Assembly: GCA_963682055.1 (NCBI GenBank)
Contig: OY821742.1
Coordinates: forward strand, 31,219,060-31,283,059
Origin: Primula veris
Lineage: Eukaryota; Streptophyta; Magnoliopsida; Ericales; Primulaceae
DNA: 64,000 nucleotides
Direction: 5' to 3'
The notes beneath the pieces were generated by a model. That model was not told the DNA's origin. It saw only the letters and a program-made list of their open reading frames with translations, and searched no databases. Within the stretch, counting starts at the first letter, position 1. Each line of letters starts with the position of its first letter. This document shows positions 44,141 to 57,291 of the stretch, in pieces. The translations under genes and the position numbers were made by a program.

Positions 44141-45645
44141 CATTAGACCAATTAACATAAACAACTCATAATATGATTTCACTTGGTTGTAAATAGCTCA
44201 GTCATTCATAAATGAAACCACATGATATCACTTAATTTTTGGACATTTAACTTGTACTCATCGATATGTCTGATTCTAAACATAGTCATATCATCAATTT
44301 AGGTTGGGTGATGAAAGGTGGTCGATTAGCGAATCATTTTTTTAAAAAATAGTTCTTTTGGTAATGAGATAGGTGATAAAAATTTAACGGGATTGTTGTG
44401 CTAAAATAATAGGGGCCGTTAAGCCCGTGACTACTCATAGAGATGGCAAGCTAGAAATTGTTTTGTCTGTTCAAACTATGAACTTGATAGCATCATTAGA
44501 AAAGTGAGTTGCATATTGTTATAATTAGGTTCAATATTGAGTGTTAGTTAGGAAAGTTTGGAATGATTTGGGAAAGCGTGTGCACATGTGTAGGGGCGGA
44601 GAAAGTGAGAAAGAAACACACACACTGGTTTGAGGGCAATGGGCCCAATCCCGTTGTTTATGGACCTCTATTGTTTATTTATTTATTTATTTATTTTCAT
44701 ATCTTGCTCCATCTTACACTTCGATCTAGAATATATACATCACTATTGTTTAACTGCAATATTATAAATATATGTTCATTTAAATGAAATTATACAATAC
44801 ATGTCATGTGTACTTTGGTTGTGAATCAATGTTTTGAATTGAAGCACTTCCTAACTACTATCTCAAGATTATAACATCTGACTTGGCTTTGAATGAAAAG
44901 TTTGCTATGCATAGAGAGGAACTACAAGTGTGCTCAAAAGTACTACAACACCTACATGAGAAACCCAATCATACATAGTGAAAAAACTTATCGATTTTAG
45001 CCTTTCATTAACCCGTATAATTACTAAAAGAAATAGTTAAAGTTCCACCATTGTGTATAATTGAATAAACCAGTGATTTATTCAAAAGATATATCTGCCG
45101 CTTTCGTTAGTCGGTCACTTCATCGTTCCTGCTTCTCTTAATCAATATGCACCAACCTGAAATTCCTAAGTACCTTGTCCGATCGAAAATACTTGATCTC
45201 CACCTTATGAATATTTGGAAAAATAGAATGTTGACTAATCTATCTAGCAATAATTTCAAAAGATTCCTCTCAACCGTACCTAAGTCAACACAACCATCAC
45301 GCCTGATCTCACGATCACAAGCACAACAACGTACCTCTTAAAAACACGCAGTATAAGCTCAAGATCTCAAAACGCAATGTAAATATAAAGGATTCGAAAA
45401 AAAACAGATAAGAAATAAATTCCTAGAGTAGATCTAGATCACGTAATAAGAAGTTACTGTATGATCAGGTAAGAAAGAAGGCTAAAGAAAAATATCCTTT
45501 AATCTCCAATTGAATGTAAGAAATAAAAATATCACATTTAAATAAGTTAAATGAAACAGTTACTTGTCATCTGATACAATATTCACCTTACAAACACCAA
45601 ATCAAATTGCTAACTATCCCGTTAGTACAGTTTGATATAAACAAG

Positions 45646-48600
45646 TCAGTTAGAGTGTACGGTCACTTTCTTTGCCACCAATCGGATTCCAGCGTTTTGC
45701 TGATAGTCATATGGGTCCAACGAGACATAAGCATCCACAAAAGTCCCTGGCGTGAATAAAGCTTCAAGCTCCGCCACATCATATCTGCTAAAGACGAGCG
45801 TTTGTGGTGTGGTTGAAGATGACTCTTTAGCGTATATCTCTGTCACCCATTTCATCATATTTCCATCTGCTACTGTGGGTATGCTGCAGAAATTACAGAT
45901 AAATAAAGACCAAAAATAAATACGAGTATCTATTAGTTAATTACAGTATGAACAAGAATTGGGTTCTCTGTGTATGAATTCAGTAGGAGTGGATCAAAAA
46001 AATGGATTTTCACATTTCTGATGGGAGGGTAATGGTCTGTTTTGAATGAGTGTCCTTTGCAGTTTCTGTTTTGTACTAGGAGAAGCTTTTATTTTACTCA
46101 AACATAGGTTTGCAGAATTTTAAACAACTAAAAGTATCTGAATAATTTTCTTCATGAGACTAACAGCAATCAAGTTTCCTAATACACTAATTACAAAGCT
46201 TTGTCTTGATGATCTTGGAAAAATCCAAATAAATCATAGAACATCAAGAACGAATTTTCTAAATAAGAAAGAACATGTAAGGAGAAACACTTCTCTAATT
46301 TAGTTAAAGCACTACTAATAATTAATACACCAAGCTTAGCTGAGAATACAGAAAACATAATAATAGAATTTACTCTATAGTTCTTGCCACAGATTTAAGG
46401 GGACAGATGAATAAGATGCGAGTGTGTTAACAGTCGGCATGCATAACGTGAGACACTCAGCATCTACTTTTCTATGTCGCATTGTTTTTGACATGTTTAG
46501 ACTTTAGTTTATGAAGGAAAGGTACTTTTTCACAAAATCTTCAAATTAGACTTAATTGGATAAAAAGAAGAAAGAAACACTGTAACCCATTTTGCTTTAT
46601 ATGAAATGAAATCCTCTGAAATTTTAAGTCAATCAATATGTCCATACTCTATAGTCTATACGTATAAAGTTGTAGAAAACTTACTGCAATCGAATTGTGG
46701 GAAAGTTGAAATAGCCAGCCTTTCTAGTCACCACAGGCCTCCATTCAGAAGAGCTACCAGATTCCACAGACAACCTCTGTGCAAGACTATCACATTTGTC
46801 CAAAACCGAGCAAACGCTTGGATTTGCAACCACAACAAAATTCAGCCTCGGCCGCCCAGCATTATCAGCAAATTTCGTACTTATATTGAACCGTACTTTC
46901 AACTTAATACAACAAAGCTGCAACACATTATCATTATGCAATATTTGGATTCTTCTTGGTCCACGATAAAAAGGAGCAAGAGACACATTGATAGAAGATA
47001 TAGATACTTCTTCAGGGTCTAAAAAATCACCACATCCACTGGGACCTTCGGGTTTTGCTGCAGTGGATGTTTCTGGAGAACCAGAACCAGATCCTGAACC
47101 AGATTCCTCGTCCATGGAATCGTCTGATGGAAGGGGGTCCACCTCAGCATTCAAAGGGGACATGTCGAAAGGGTCTCGCTGAGGTGTCATCGGCTCAGTA
47201 TTTGGGGTCACAAAAGCGAGTATAGGGTGATTTTCTTCAGTTGGTTGATGTGTGGCAAGTAAGTTAGGATGTTGTAATTTGACTTTTGGTGTGGATGTGC
47301 TTGAAGTTAAGGCTATACTCTCGGGAGAGACTTTGGAATTACTACGACTTCTTGTAGTGGCATTTGGAGAAACCCAGCTTTTTTCTGTGAATATGTCTGG
47401 GAGGCTCGACTCCTGCACATGATCAAGTTAATATTTTTACAGAAATGAGCAAAAATAATAGTTCAGACCAATAAACATAGTTACTAGCAATTAAACATCT
47501 GTTCCTATTTTGCAGCTACAAAATGTGCATGAGTATCATATTCAAAACCAGCAATTTTGGACGACAGACTAAGGATTTGTCAGGAGATGGAAACTCCTTC
47601 CTTGCACTTAAACATAAGCCGAGAATTTATTTATATTTCTAAAACTTGCATATGGACCAAGCAGCGTGAGATGTTTGGGGGGGGGGGGGGGGGGGGGGGG
47701 GGCGTTTTCTCCAGGGTTTCGAACCAAGAAACCACCAAAAGTGAGTGCATAATAAGGTAGAAGAATCTGTATCCTGGTACTTGGTTTAAAGTGATTGAAA
47801 TGCATGAGAATGAGTGAGAGTTGATTTTATTTTCAACAAGCTAGTTGCATAGATTCAACATAAACAAGTGAAATTTTTATGTATGGATATATCCACTCAG
47901 CTTTGATCTGGAATAAGGATAAACATGTTTACCAAGAATAAAACAGTTGCACAATACTTGAGAACTTCGAGATTCATCCTCACGTCGTCTAAGCTCCTAT
48001 GTAATAACCACACAGAAAACACGAATACAATGAACAGAGTAAGAATTAAGATAACAGTTTGTAGATTTTGTATATAAGAATTCTATGATAATGAAAACAG
48101 GTAAAAACAAATGCTTAATATAAATTGCACGCATATTATTTCCTAAACAAAAGACAGCATCACACCTATGTGTCTGTTGTCCAAGCCCGAAGTAAGTCGC
48201 AAGTGTAGCCATCTGGGCAGAAAACATGATTGCATTATCAGCATTAAAGACAACACTTATCAAAAGAGGATACAAAATTCATTACCATTACTAAAATCAC
48301 AAAATCTACAGAAAAGCAAGAATCTAACATGCCACAAGGACTAATCGGAATGTTTCCTTTAGATAAGTGAGAGAACAAGAACATGGAAATTAATTTTCCC
48401 AGAAAGTCTAAAAAGATGATATTTGAAAACTACGCTTATAAATTTAGAAAAAATTAAAAAGAAAATGGGAAGTGTAATCTTGGGGACGGCTAATAGAGGC
48501 TCCACCGCGAAAGTGGAGAGTAGAAATGTCAACACAAACAATCAAGGGAAAGAGAAAGTCTAATAGGTGTATACCCCTCCAAGAATATTATCAAAGTGAG

Positions 48601-51600
48601 TTATCGATCTTCCTCCCCCACCTTTGGTTTAAAGACCAAACAATTGAATACAACCACCAAATTTCACATATCTTATCAACTAAATATAAACAGATCCATG
48701 TTGGCTTTATTCAAATAATTTTTTCATAAAGAGCACATAACTATTTCTTTGCTATTCAAAAGGCATCTGAAATCAGACTTTGGAAAGACTAGCAGAACAG
48801 TGATTTGAGTGCCAACAGCAAGATAAACAAGCAATTATGTACCTCAGGCGTTGAGTCCATTCAATTCATTTTAGCAGTTGATAACAAAAACTTTTAAGCA
48901 ATTTCAGCAGAAAAACGGAAGACACTGGAAAAGATGCCACAATTTCATTTTTTCAGGAAATATACCTTCATATCACCGGCTCTCCTCCCAAATCTCTGAG
49001 TCAAAAGAGCCAAAGAATCAATAGTACCCCTGGGCTCTGGAGCTGGACGATTAATCGCCGCAAATGCCTCCCTAATCCGAGCACAATCAAATCGCAGTAT
49101 GTTGTGTCCTGCCCATACTCGCCCTGTGGGAAGATAGAGGAAAAATCAAACACGAGAGAATTATCAGCAACCTCCAATAAATAAAGAAATTACAAACCTT
49201 CAACCACTCAGTAAGCTGACGATGAATGCAATTTTCATGTCCTTCTCACTGTTCAAACCATACAATTGGTATTCATCAAACTACGCCTTTATCCCAAAAA
49301 TTTAGGGCCACTATACAATTGGTATTAATAAAGAAAATTGACCTCACGAGGACTACGAAGGGAAGACTATGCACCAAATTTATCAATTTGAGGGGTGTGT
49401 CGTAATATTCCCAATTATTGTTCTATCAAAACAATAATTGATTAACATCAGTACTTATTAAGACTTCAAGTTGAATTTCAAATGCATATACACATAAAGA
49501 AGGGAGGAAGAGAAAAGAAGGGATGCCATAACAGAATGTGCTTTCTTCTAGACACAAAAAGGGCATTTCAGGCTTATCTTTGTGTTTTCATCACATTTGG
49601 AAATAAGGGTGGTGTGTATTAAAAACCTATCTTTGCACATCATAAATTGATGAGGGAAAAGTCTGTATTAATTCTCTTCTTTCTCATTTGGTTCATGATT
49701 ACCAGGTTCTTTGGAAGTCGAATGAGCCTATCCACGTGTTCACTTTATAGTGAGTAAAATCAAAAAGCACAATCTAAATTAGTAACCACATACGTTATTA
49801 TGCATTCAGCTGATCAACTGGAGCACCCAATGTTCTAAAAACCGGGCCAATATGGAAATTAGACGGTAGATGGAGCCTAGAAGCCTAAGAGGGATTAAGC
49901 GGAAGCACGATTAGGCGCTAGGCGGCCAATTTCCGCGTACAACCCGCCTTGCGCCTATTACCCTAATATGCTGAAATATTTTGGAGAGTTAAATCTTTTT
50001 TGTAAGATTAGATGCCCAATTAGTTAATCACTGTTACTCTGGAAGTAAAAAATTACATAAAGAGGGAAATCTAAATGCGAATGTCCCAGTACCCAATCAC
50101 ATATTTAAAATGCAATTTGTGTCTTATCTATTACTTTAATATAGGAAATAGCTGAAGGAGTCCATTAATGTTCCACCAAGCTGAAAATATCACATACAAG
50201 TGGGAACTTGATCATTATTTCAAAGGAAAATTTTATGTTTTTTCTTTTTGGATTTGGAAAAGGTATTTACTCATTGGGATGATCACTGTTACTGTTACTG
50301 TTACATCAAAATTGACATTCAGACATAAAGGTTGGACATTACTGGGATATTCCTAAATTTCAGATTATGAAGCTTATTTCTCCTATGTACATAACTTACA
50401 GTTCTTTATGATAAGGCTATAAACTGAATAAGCCAATCACTGTTAAATGCAAGACTAAGATATTTAAATTGAGGTGGAATATTGTGTGCCATAGTCGGAA
50501 ACCGATTTCCATCTGTGAAAAAATAACTCATTGCGGTTTATGATTCATTTTATAACAGTACAAGCTTGACAAATCGATTGCTGTTACAAAAAAAGTAGGA
50601 TTTGAAAATAAAGGTGAGAAATCGATAGCAATCCTAACTTCCCAATTAAATATGGTATGTATGTATGTATGTATGTAAACATATATTATCTTACAGTGTT
50701 TTCTGTTTGAAAGGGAATAAGCTCAATGAGCCAATCACTGTTACATCACTACTAATTTCATTTTCTTATCGAAAAAGTGGGAACTTAATTACCATGTTCC
50801 AAAATTTCAAACTACAAATTTGAAAGACACGTCCTAAATAAAGATTGATTTATGGAATGGTATAAGCTCAATCATCATCATCATCAAACTAATGAACCAT
50901 GCCTTTATCCCAATAATTTGGGGTCGGCTAAATGGTATAAGGTCAATGAACTAATAAATCAAAACAATAACTTCTGCATAAACGTTAAAACTTGATTGCC
51001 ACTGCCATAAATTCTGAAAGTTAAATCTATATATTTCTAAAAAAAAACTGTACATTTTTTTTGAAAAGATATAAGATGACCCAATACCATTATATCAAAA
51101 TATACCAGACCCATAAAAGACCGGCTCAATCCATCCTAAAGATTGTAGCTTATTTAGGCGAATAGTAGTAGAAAACTCAGCTTGAAAGGTGGACAGAAAA
51201 ATGCACAAAAAGTCGGAAATTTGAAAGCAAAGCAGCAAAAAAATAAAATAAAATAAAATAAAAATCTGCAGGGAGCAAACCATGATTATCTACAAAAGGT
51301 CATTAGTGTCTGCCTCTCCGTAGGACCAACATCAAATAACCTCCCAACTACATATGACCTGACAGAAAAAGTGAATCTTTTTGTCTTCCTGCCTTTTCTT
51401 TTGTTTGAAAAGGTATAGCTAATTGACCCAATTACTGTTTTATGTTACAACAAAACTAAGTGCTTGTTTGGCTGCAGCTACCAGACTGAAAAAAAAGCTG
51501 GCGTTTAATACAGCCCAAAGATTCAAGTTTTGTCAGGGGGGAAAAAGTCTACTGTTTGATGCAAAATTTTGATATGTAAATTGCCAAAATGGCATCTTAC

Positions 51601-52869
51601 AGAATTTCTTTCACAGAGTCCAAATAGTTTAGTCCAACAGTTTAACTATGTGAATAAATTTTGTAATCGAACACCTCACCAAAATCTTGCATCTTAAAAT
51701 GAACCGATTTTCACTTTTCCTCCACTTCACACTTAAACTGGAACATGCGAGATCAGGAGAGGAACGTGGAGAAGCCAAATCCTAACAGGACTACAACACT
51801 CCGATATTAAGGGAAATCCAAACTTTTCCCATGTATTTTTATTGAAAAGTTGACGATGCATAATTAGAAAAAAATTATATATACATGCCCATATCCAAAT
51901 TCTGGATTCGCCACTGTATGGAATATATAAATAAGGTGGGTACAAGGACGGAGCTAGGAGAGAAGGACCGACAACACCTCCATACTTTAAAAAAAACTCA
52001 AAACAATTACATATTGTACAAACAAATTTTAAAATATACTATTGGATTAGAACCCTTATGGTTATATATTTTATACACTTGAAGTTGTTTCTTTTTGGTA
52101 GGACTATACTTCTCCATTATACTGCAAACAAACAGGGGAGTAACTAGTACTAGTAGTAGGCTAAAAAGGACTCCCTCCATATTGAGAAAAAACCCGATCT
52201 TAAACCATTTTTACCATGCATCTTAGATTTTTTTTTTATCGATTTTACGTTTTGACCACCCCATAATTACGAAAAACCCAAGATTTGACCATTTTTACCA
52301 TGTGTATTGAACTTTTTTAATCAATTCTAGCATTTCAACACCCCATATTTAGAAAAAAAAACGATCTTTTACCATTTTTACCATGTGTCTTGGAACTTTT
52401 TTTTAATCGATTTTGGTGCACCACATATTCAGAAAAAAAAAACCCAATCTTTCACCATTTTTACCTTGCGTCTTGATTTTATTTTTTTAAAATTGATTTT
52501 AGGCATTCAAGATTTCCATAATTATGAAAAAAACAGTTCTAGTTCCGCAACTGCAAACAAACAAACAAACAAATAAAAAAGAGTACCATGAAGAATATCA
52601 AAGACTTTATCGGCGATAAGAACAAAGTCAGGTGCAGAAACAACAGCCTCTTTTGTGATCCCGTTACACCGAACGGATAACGAATTGATGAGAGAGAGGT
52701 TGTTGGGGCAGATGAGTGTAGAGTAGCTCTCTAACTCAATAAGCTTCTTAGGACATACTAATATCGAACCGAATTCCAGCATTGCAAAACCTTGCCCTGC
52801 TCGGGTCGGTATCGTTGTTTCCACATCGAAAAACGCTATCTCTGACCTATCATCTCCCTCATTCACCAT
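45646..52869 (-). CDS. NEN1: NEN-type DEDDh exonuclease, six exons
   Basis: Exons (minus strand): 52869-52587, 49123-48966, 48212-48166, 47996-47933, 47412-46685 and 45883-45646. All borders are GT..AG, phases agree, and the join gives 505 residues ending at TAA or its equivalent at 45646. The N-terminal half is a DEDDh 3'-5' exonuclease fold: FFDVETTIP gives D15 and E17, WAGHNILRFD gives D107, and THRSLDDV gives H162 and D167, so all five catalytic residues are present. The C-terminal half has an acidic, Ser/Pro-rich linker (SMDEESGSGSGSGSPETS) and a conserved plant-only region ending FVDAYVSLDPYDYQQNAGIR. This layout is that of NEN1/NEN2, exonucleases that act under NAC45/NAC86 in sieve-element nuclear breakdown. 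Which paralogue it is cannot be fixed here. A second ATG three bases upstream (52872) is possible. Confidence 0.9.
47677..47702. repeat. Poly-G homopolymer, 26 bases, in NEN intron 4
   Basis: Twenty-six consecutive G on the plus strand, inside the intron between exons 4 and 5 (47413-47932). It is the second long G tract of the window. Confidence 0.9.
49828..49970. mobile_element. Small repeat element with AGGCG words (copy 2)
   Basis: CAATGTTCTAAAAACCGGG, GGAAATTAGACGGTAGATGG, AGCCTAGAAGCCTAAG, GGATTAAGCGG and TTAGGCGCTAGGCGGCCAA follow the order seen at 43978-44140. The right end has lost its TTTTAAAACATT terminus. Inserted in NEN intron 1. Confidence 0.6.
50885..50940 (-). repeat. SINE-like 3' tail (minus orientation)
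   Basis: GCCTTTATCCCAATAATTTG followed by GGGTCGGCTAAATGG, preceded by a CAT trinucleotide run, resembles the reverse complement of the 3' end of a widespread plant SINE type (the conserved GCCGACCCCA..GGGATAAAGGC tail). A worn second example sits at about 49275-49315. No tRNA-like head was found, so the call is tentative. Confidence 0.4.
52178..52530. repeat. Tandem array of four ~82-bp units
   Basis: Each unit contains GAAAAAAnCCnATCTT, nACCATTTTTACCATG and TnTTGnACTTTTTTnATCGATTTT, ending in a CACCCC-like word. Units start near 52178, 52262, 52345 and 52421. The array lies just inside NEN intron 1, next to exon 1. A single related unit occurs near 33655-33715. Confidence 0.75.
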
Positions 52870-55800
52870 CATAATAATAGATACAGATATTTTTGAGCTA
52901 AGTAAAAATAGATACAGATATAGATATATGTATATTATAGATATATATATAGAGAGAGAGAGAGCGCTAGGTAAATGCTGCAAGGAGGGTGGATATGTAT
53001 GAAATGAAATTATGCGGGGGGTGTGTAAATATATATAAAGTTTAAAATGAATTAATTATATTACATATATCGTTAATTATTAAAATAGAGTGTGAGTATT
53101 TTTAGAAAAATTGGATAAAATTGGGCCCTTTAATTTTTCCTGGGTTTACTTATATGATGATAATTGCAGTTAAAAAGTCTCTGCAAAATCGTAAATCCGA
53201 ATTACAAATCATAATTCTGATTTACAAATTATCTTTTTATTTTTATAAAAAAAAAAAAAAAAAAAAGGTTAACCGTAATTCTGAATTACGATTTTGGTGT
53301 GAAAAAATATTTTTTGTAATTGAAAAATACATATTCAAATGTAATATGTGCGTATGTATATATGGAGGGCTTTAAGTTTTGCTAATAGTACTCATTTGGT
53401 CCTCTTATTTTATATTTAAAACATACTATCCCTGTGTCTAAATAATGTACTAATACGTAATATTTTGGGTGTGGTTGAAATTTTAAAACCCGTTTTAAAA
53501 TTTCTTATTGAAAAATTAGCATTTTCTTATTAGCAGCTCCGCCCATGAGAACATGCAATTTTGGCTTAGAAAAATCTCATACTCGTAGTGGTCAATTATT
53601 TAGAAGTCGGTGAAGCAGTTGAGATATGATTTGTTTCTACCGATTTGGTGACTCGAATCATCTTAAGATATTTTTAGAAAAGTTGTATGCTACTCTTATA
53701 TTATTGACCAAAAGTATGGACATAAAATGTACAAATGAAGATATTAATAAGAGTGAAAATCCTCATATCATGTTTTAAATCTATGATAAACACATTTCAT
53801 CTATTTCATCTGAACATGTAATCAATTTCTGTACACGTTTTTCTGCTTGTAATATATATGTGATATATCCGTTTTCGTTCTAGAAACCAATAGGTAGACA
53901 TAACGATTGTATTTATATTGTGATGTGACAATGAGAGTTTTGTAAATTTGGGTTTTTTCATATTTTTTTTCTCCTACTTGAGCTTTATATAATTTTTTCC
54001 AATTGAAACAAGTCAAAATAATTTTTTGAAGTTTAGGTTTATTATTTTCATAGTAAGAACAACTCAATCGCGACTAATTGCAAAAAAAGGAATTTTTCAG
54101 AGAGAAAACCACACATACAGTAAAAAACTTCCAACATGTAAAGTTAAAATCTAATAAATTTTAGAAAAATAAGGACAAATTGATTCGTAGGATATTCATC
54201 CTTCAGAATAACGACCAATTATGTAAGCTTTTAGTAGTTTGGGATCATTAATGTTTTGATAAAATGTATAGGGATCCAGATAAGAGAAAAAAAACAAAAG
54301 AATTAACTTAGTAGAGAAGATAGTGATACAAACGCAAGAAGAAAACGTATGAAACCAAACACACGTAAAACTAAGCCGTGTGGTATGGAGCTAGATAGAT
54401 TGCTACTTTTGGGACAATCAAGGAATCAATCTTATGCCTCCTTTAATATTATATTAAATTAAATTTATTCTATTCTTACATTATTTGGGATTATCACCAA
54501 CTAAAAATCTACAAGCTCTACTTGTAATCTTAGCAGGGTCTTTTTTTGAAAAATGATAATTTAATATATATTTAGAAACTTATTTATAAAAAATCTGGTT
54601 ATTTTGAACTTGACGACTCTTTTACAAAAAAATAAATATTTTATGAACTTATTTACAAATAGGTACATATGTCATTAAAAAATCTAAAAAAATATTTAAA
54701 AATTAAAAACCAAAATTAAAAAAACTAAAATTTTAAAAAATACATTTTTTATACAAAAAAATATATGTGATGCTGTCTCATCCTGTCTAATCATGTTCAA
54801 TCTTGTATGTCTAATACTGTTTGACTCTGTCTAATATTGTATGTCTATCTAATCATGTCTAATCCTGTTTGATACTATGTACAATTTTTTTAATTTTTTT
54901 TTTTAATTTCTTTTGTATATTTTGTTATTTTTTATAACATATGCAGTTAGTTGTAAATAAGTACACATAGTTGCACCCACGCAACTGAACAAGCCTGGGC
55001 AATCATCATCTTAATGATAAATAGATAATAAGGATAACAATAAATTTAGCATTTCAAACAGAAAAACCAAATATGCTGGTTAATTTAATGGTATTCATGA
55101 AGCATAGAATATTCTCTGACCTCATGTACATTCCATTGGTCTGTTGGCAATAAACTCAATGGAAAGTTATGCAGATAGAAAACGTTGCTTTTAATTTATA
55201 CATTGGATATATAGCAAATTATTGTGCATTTCAAAAAAAAAAAAACAGCAATTTTTTGTGCATTTGAATATATTGCAAATGCATCCTTACATATCATTTA
55301 GTAGAAGTTTTGTATCTTTTGTTTACTGGAGTACTTGTCCTGGTGAGTATATGCGACTAAAATGGAGAGATGATGTTTATATTAAACATGTTTGGAAATA
55401 AATCATAAATTATTTTCTTCATAACTTAATTGCCATCTCAATAGTAAGAAGTGCATTGGCTTGTTGTAAAAATTCAACTGCCAAACACAACGACAACAAG
55501 ATTAAATTTCTCTATAACCTCAACATCCCAAACTATAAAATTTGAGGATAAACTATGTGAAACTGTTTGACCATTGATTTAATCGTATTAGATTGTTAGT
55601 GGCATAAAATTAATTTTGTAACATCAAAATTGTACAAGAACGAAAACCGACCAACATGAATTGTTGATCAGCAATATAATCCATTGTGCCTGCAATCAGA
55701 GATCGAGTTCGATTTTTAAAAGAATGAACTATAAACGAGTCAAGAATTTACAAGTTCAATTTGATACGCAAAGGCTCAAATGCCTTTCAATAGTTCAATT

Positions 55801-55944
55801 ACAGTGAAGTCTCGATTTAAAACAACGAGAATAGTTCTAATAGATGAATCAATACAGAATAAAAATCATCTAAATACTAAATAAAACTCTTTTAGTTAAG
55901 GAAACCAATATTCATGTGGTGCATCTCTATAACTAAGCCACTCA
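52870..55944. other. Upstream region of NEN and gene-free spacer
   Basis: 52930-52965 holds TA and GA/CT repeats in the likely 5' UTR/promoter of NEN. 53249-53268 is a poly-A tract. 54775-54885 is a worn minisatellite of about 13-base units (CTGTCTAATCATG-like), lying between AT-rich arms that share TACTTATTTACAA-type words in inverted order (about 54640 and 54950), so it may be the core of a small element. No gene is supported. Confidence 0.5.
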
Positions 55945-56530
55945 ATAATCTCTTAGCACTTAACAGCTTCGATATAATTTCACATACATATTAACCAGAG
56001 CATTATTCAAGAACGAGTTCATTTTAGCCTTCCATTTTAGGCATACGCAAACTGTCAGAGTAAGCCGAGAGAGCTACTGTCAGAGTAACTTGATGAGGTT
56101 CAATATGACAAATCATCATTCATTCATTTGCCTATACAGCTCAAGGCCCTATTGGAATTCTGGATATTCACATAAACAGATTATAAAGCGGTTCAACAAA
56201 GGACTGTTTTTTCGGGTATCTCGTCGAGAATTTTGTGCATCTTTAAGGTTTTCTGTCTTCAAGTAAAATTCAATGGATAAAGCACGGTTGCAGGAAAAGA
56301 ATGGGTTTGAAACCTACCTTAGGACAAGACCATGAATTTGTTTTCCCTCAGTGGGTTATATTTTATGCAAGATTTAGCCTGACAGTTGTTTATTAATGAA
56401 GTCTTTTTTTGTGTGAGTATTTCTCCAACAATGGAGAGCTTTTCTGGAATGTTGGTAGCTTTTGACAGTAACATTGGCTCTTTCGGATGATTTGAGCATA
56501 AATTGATTTTGCATGAATTTGAATTTTGGG
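55945..56530 (-). pseudogene. Decayed partial duplicate of the neighbouring PPR gene
   Basis: This segment follows 57908-58520 of the intact PPR gene in order and orientation. Shared blocks include CATATTAACCAGAGCATTAT (functional copy CATATTAATCAGAGCATTAT), AGAGTAACTTGATGAGG, CTTCAAGTAAAATTCAATG, GGCCATGAATTTGTTTTCCC-like text (here GACCATGAATTTG), TTTATGCAAGATTTAG and CATAAATTGATTTTG. It corresponds to the N-terminal half of the protein. Many indels and stops remove any reading frame. It lies about 0.8 kb downstream of the intact gene, so it is the remnant of a local tandem duplication. No start or PPR C-terminal part was recognised. Confidence 0.85.
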
Positions 56531-57291
56531 AAAAGTTTCCGGGATGTATTAGTTTCGCTACTTTATTCTAACAAGGTAACAAATAAAAACCTTTTCCCCA
56601 CTAAGTCCACAACATAGACGACTAACAAACGGGGTGCACTCATTTCACAGTGATCAGACTGATTAGAAACTCCATCTACCGAAATAAGTTTAATGAATTC
56701 AATTAAAGCAAAATCTTCATATAAAAAGAACAAAAACCGAAAGATGAGTGATATGAATATCGAAGTTAATATCCAGTAGATTAGAATCAGATCTTATTTA
56801 AATCATTGTGAATACTATTACAAGAACAAAATTGAAAATCTAAAGAAACTTCTATTGATCAGCACCAAGTTTTAATATTATCAAGTACATATGAGTTCTT
56901 GGAAAATGTAAATCATAATCTAACATTTTAACAGGTACAGAGAATAAAGTTTACAATCCTTCAAGTCTTCTTTTAGAAGCATTTTTCACACTCCGTCTTA
57001 ACTGACTGATTTCTCTCTTGCCACTTCATAGCCTTGACATATTATATTCTGGTTAACAGAGCCAAGCCAGCAGCCTAATCAGCGCCAAGCTCGATCAACA
57101 ATTTCTGAGAAACACGAGAATAGCTCCAAATTTTTACATATTGTACACACATCTTCTAAGTGTATCCACATCCCCACCTCTAAATCCTTAACTTGTCAGA
57201 TCCTGATAAGGCCGCCATCAACACCACCTGCTCTAATTCCCATTTAAGAAAATAACAAACCAAAACACCAAGTATCCTTTCAAGGTCATAA
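56531..57291. other. Spacer and 3' flank of the PLS-class PPR gene
   Basis: No gene. The 3' UTR of the minus-strand PPR gene should lie at its right end. Confidence 0.5.

Larger units (their letters stand above)
41850..45645. other. Gene-free region with inverted-repeat elements
   Basis: No protein gene is supported between the xylosyltransferase and the NEN exonuclease. Elements inside it are listed separately (42405-42608, 43065-43240, 43978-44140). A (TTTA)n microsatellite lies at about 44670-44695. Confidence 0.5.
49124..52586 (-). other. Large first intron of the NEN gene (3.46 kb)
   Basis: Contains no exon I can support. It holds several repeats: a copy of the AGGCG-word element (49828-49970), possible SINE tails (49275-49320 and 50885-50940), ACTGTT (about 50285-50306) and GTAT (about 50654-50678) microsatellites, an AAAAT microsatellite (about 51240-51263) and an ~82-bp tandem array (52178-52530). 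Confidence 0.7.

Noticed and set aside
46606..47182. Plus-strand frames over NEN exon 5
   Set aside because: Antisense shadows; exon 5 on the minus strand joins in phase with five other exons to an intact DEDDh exonuclease.
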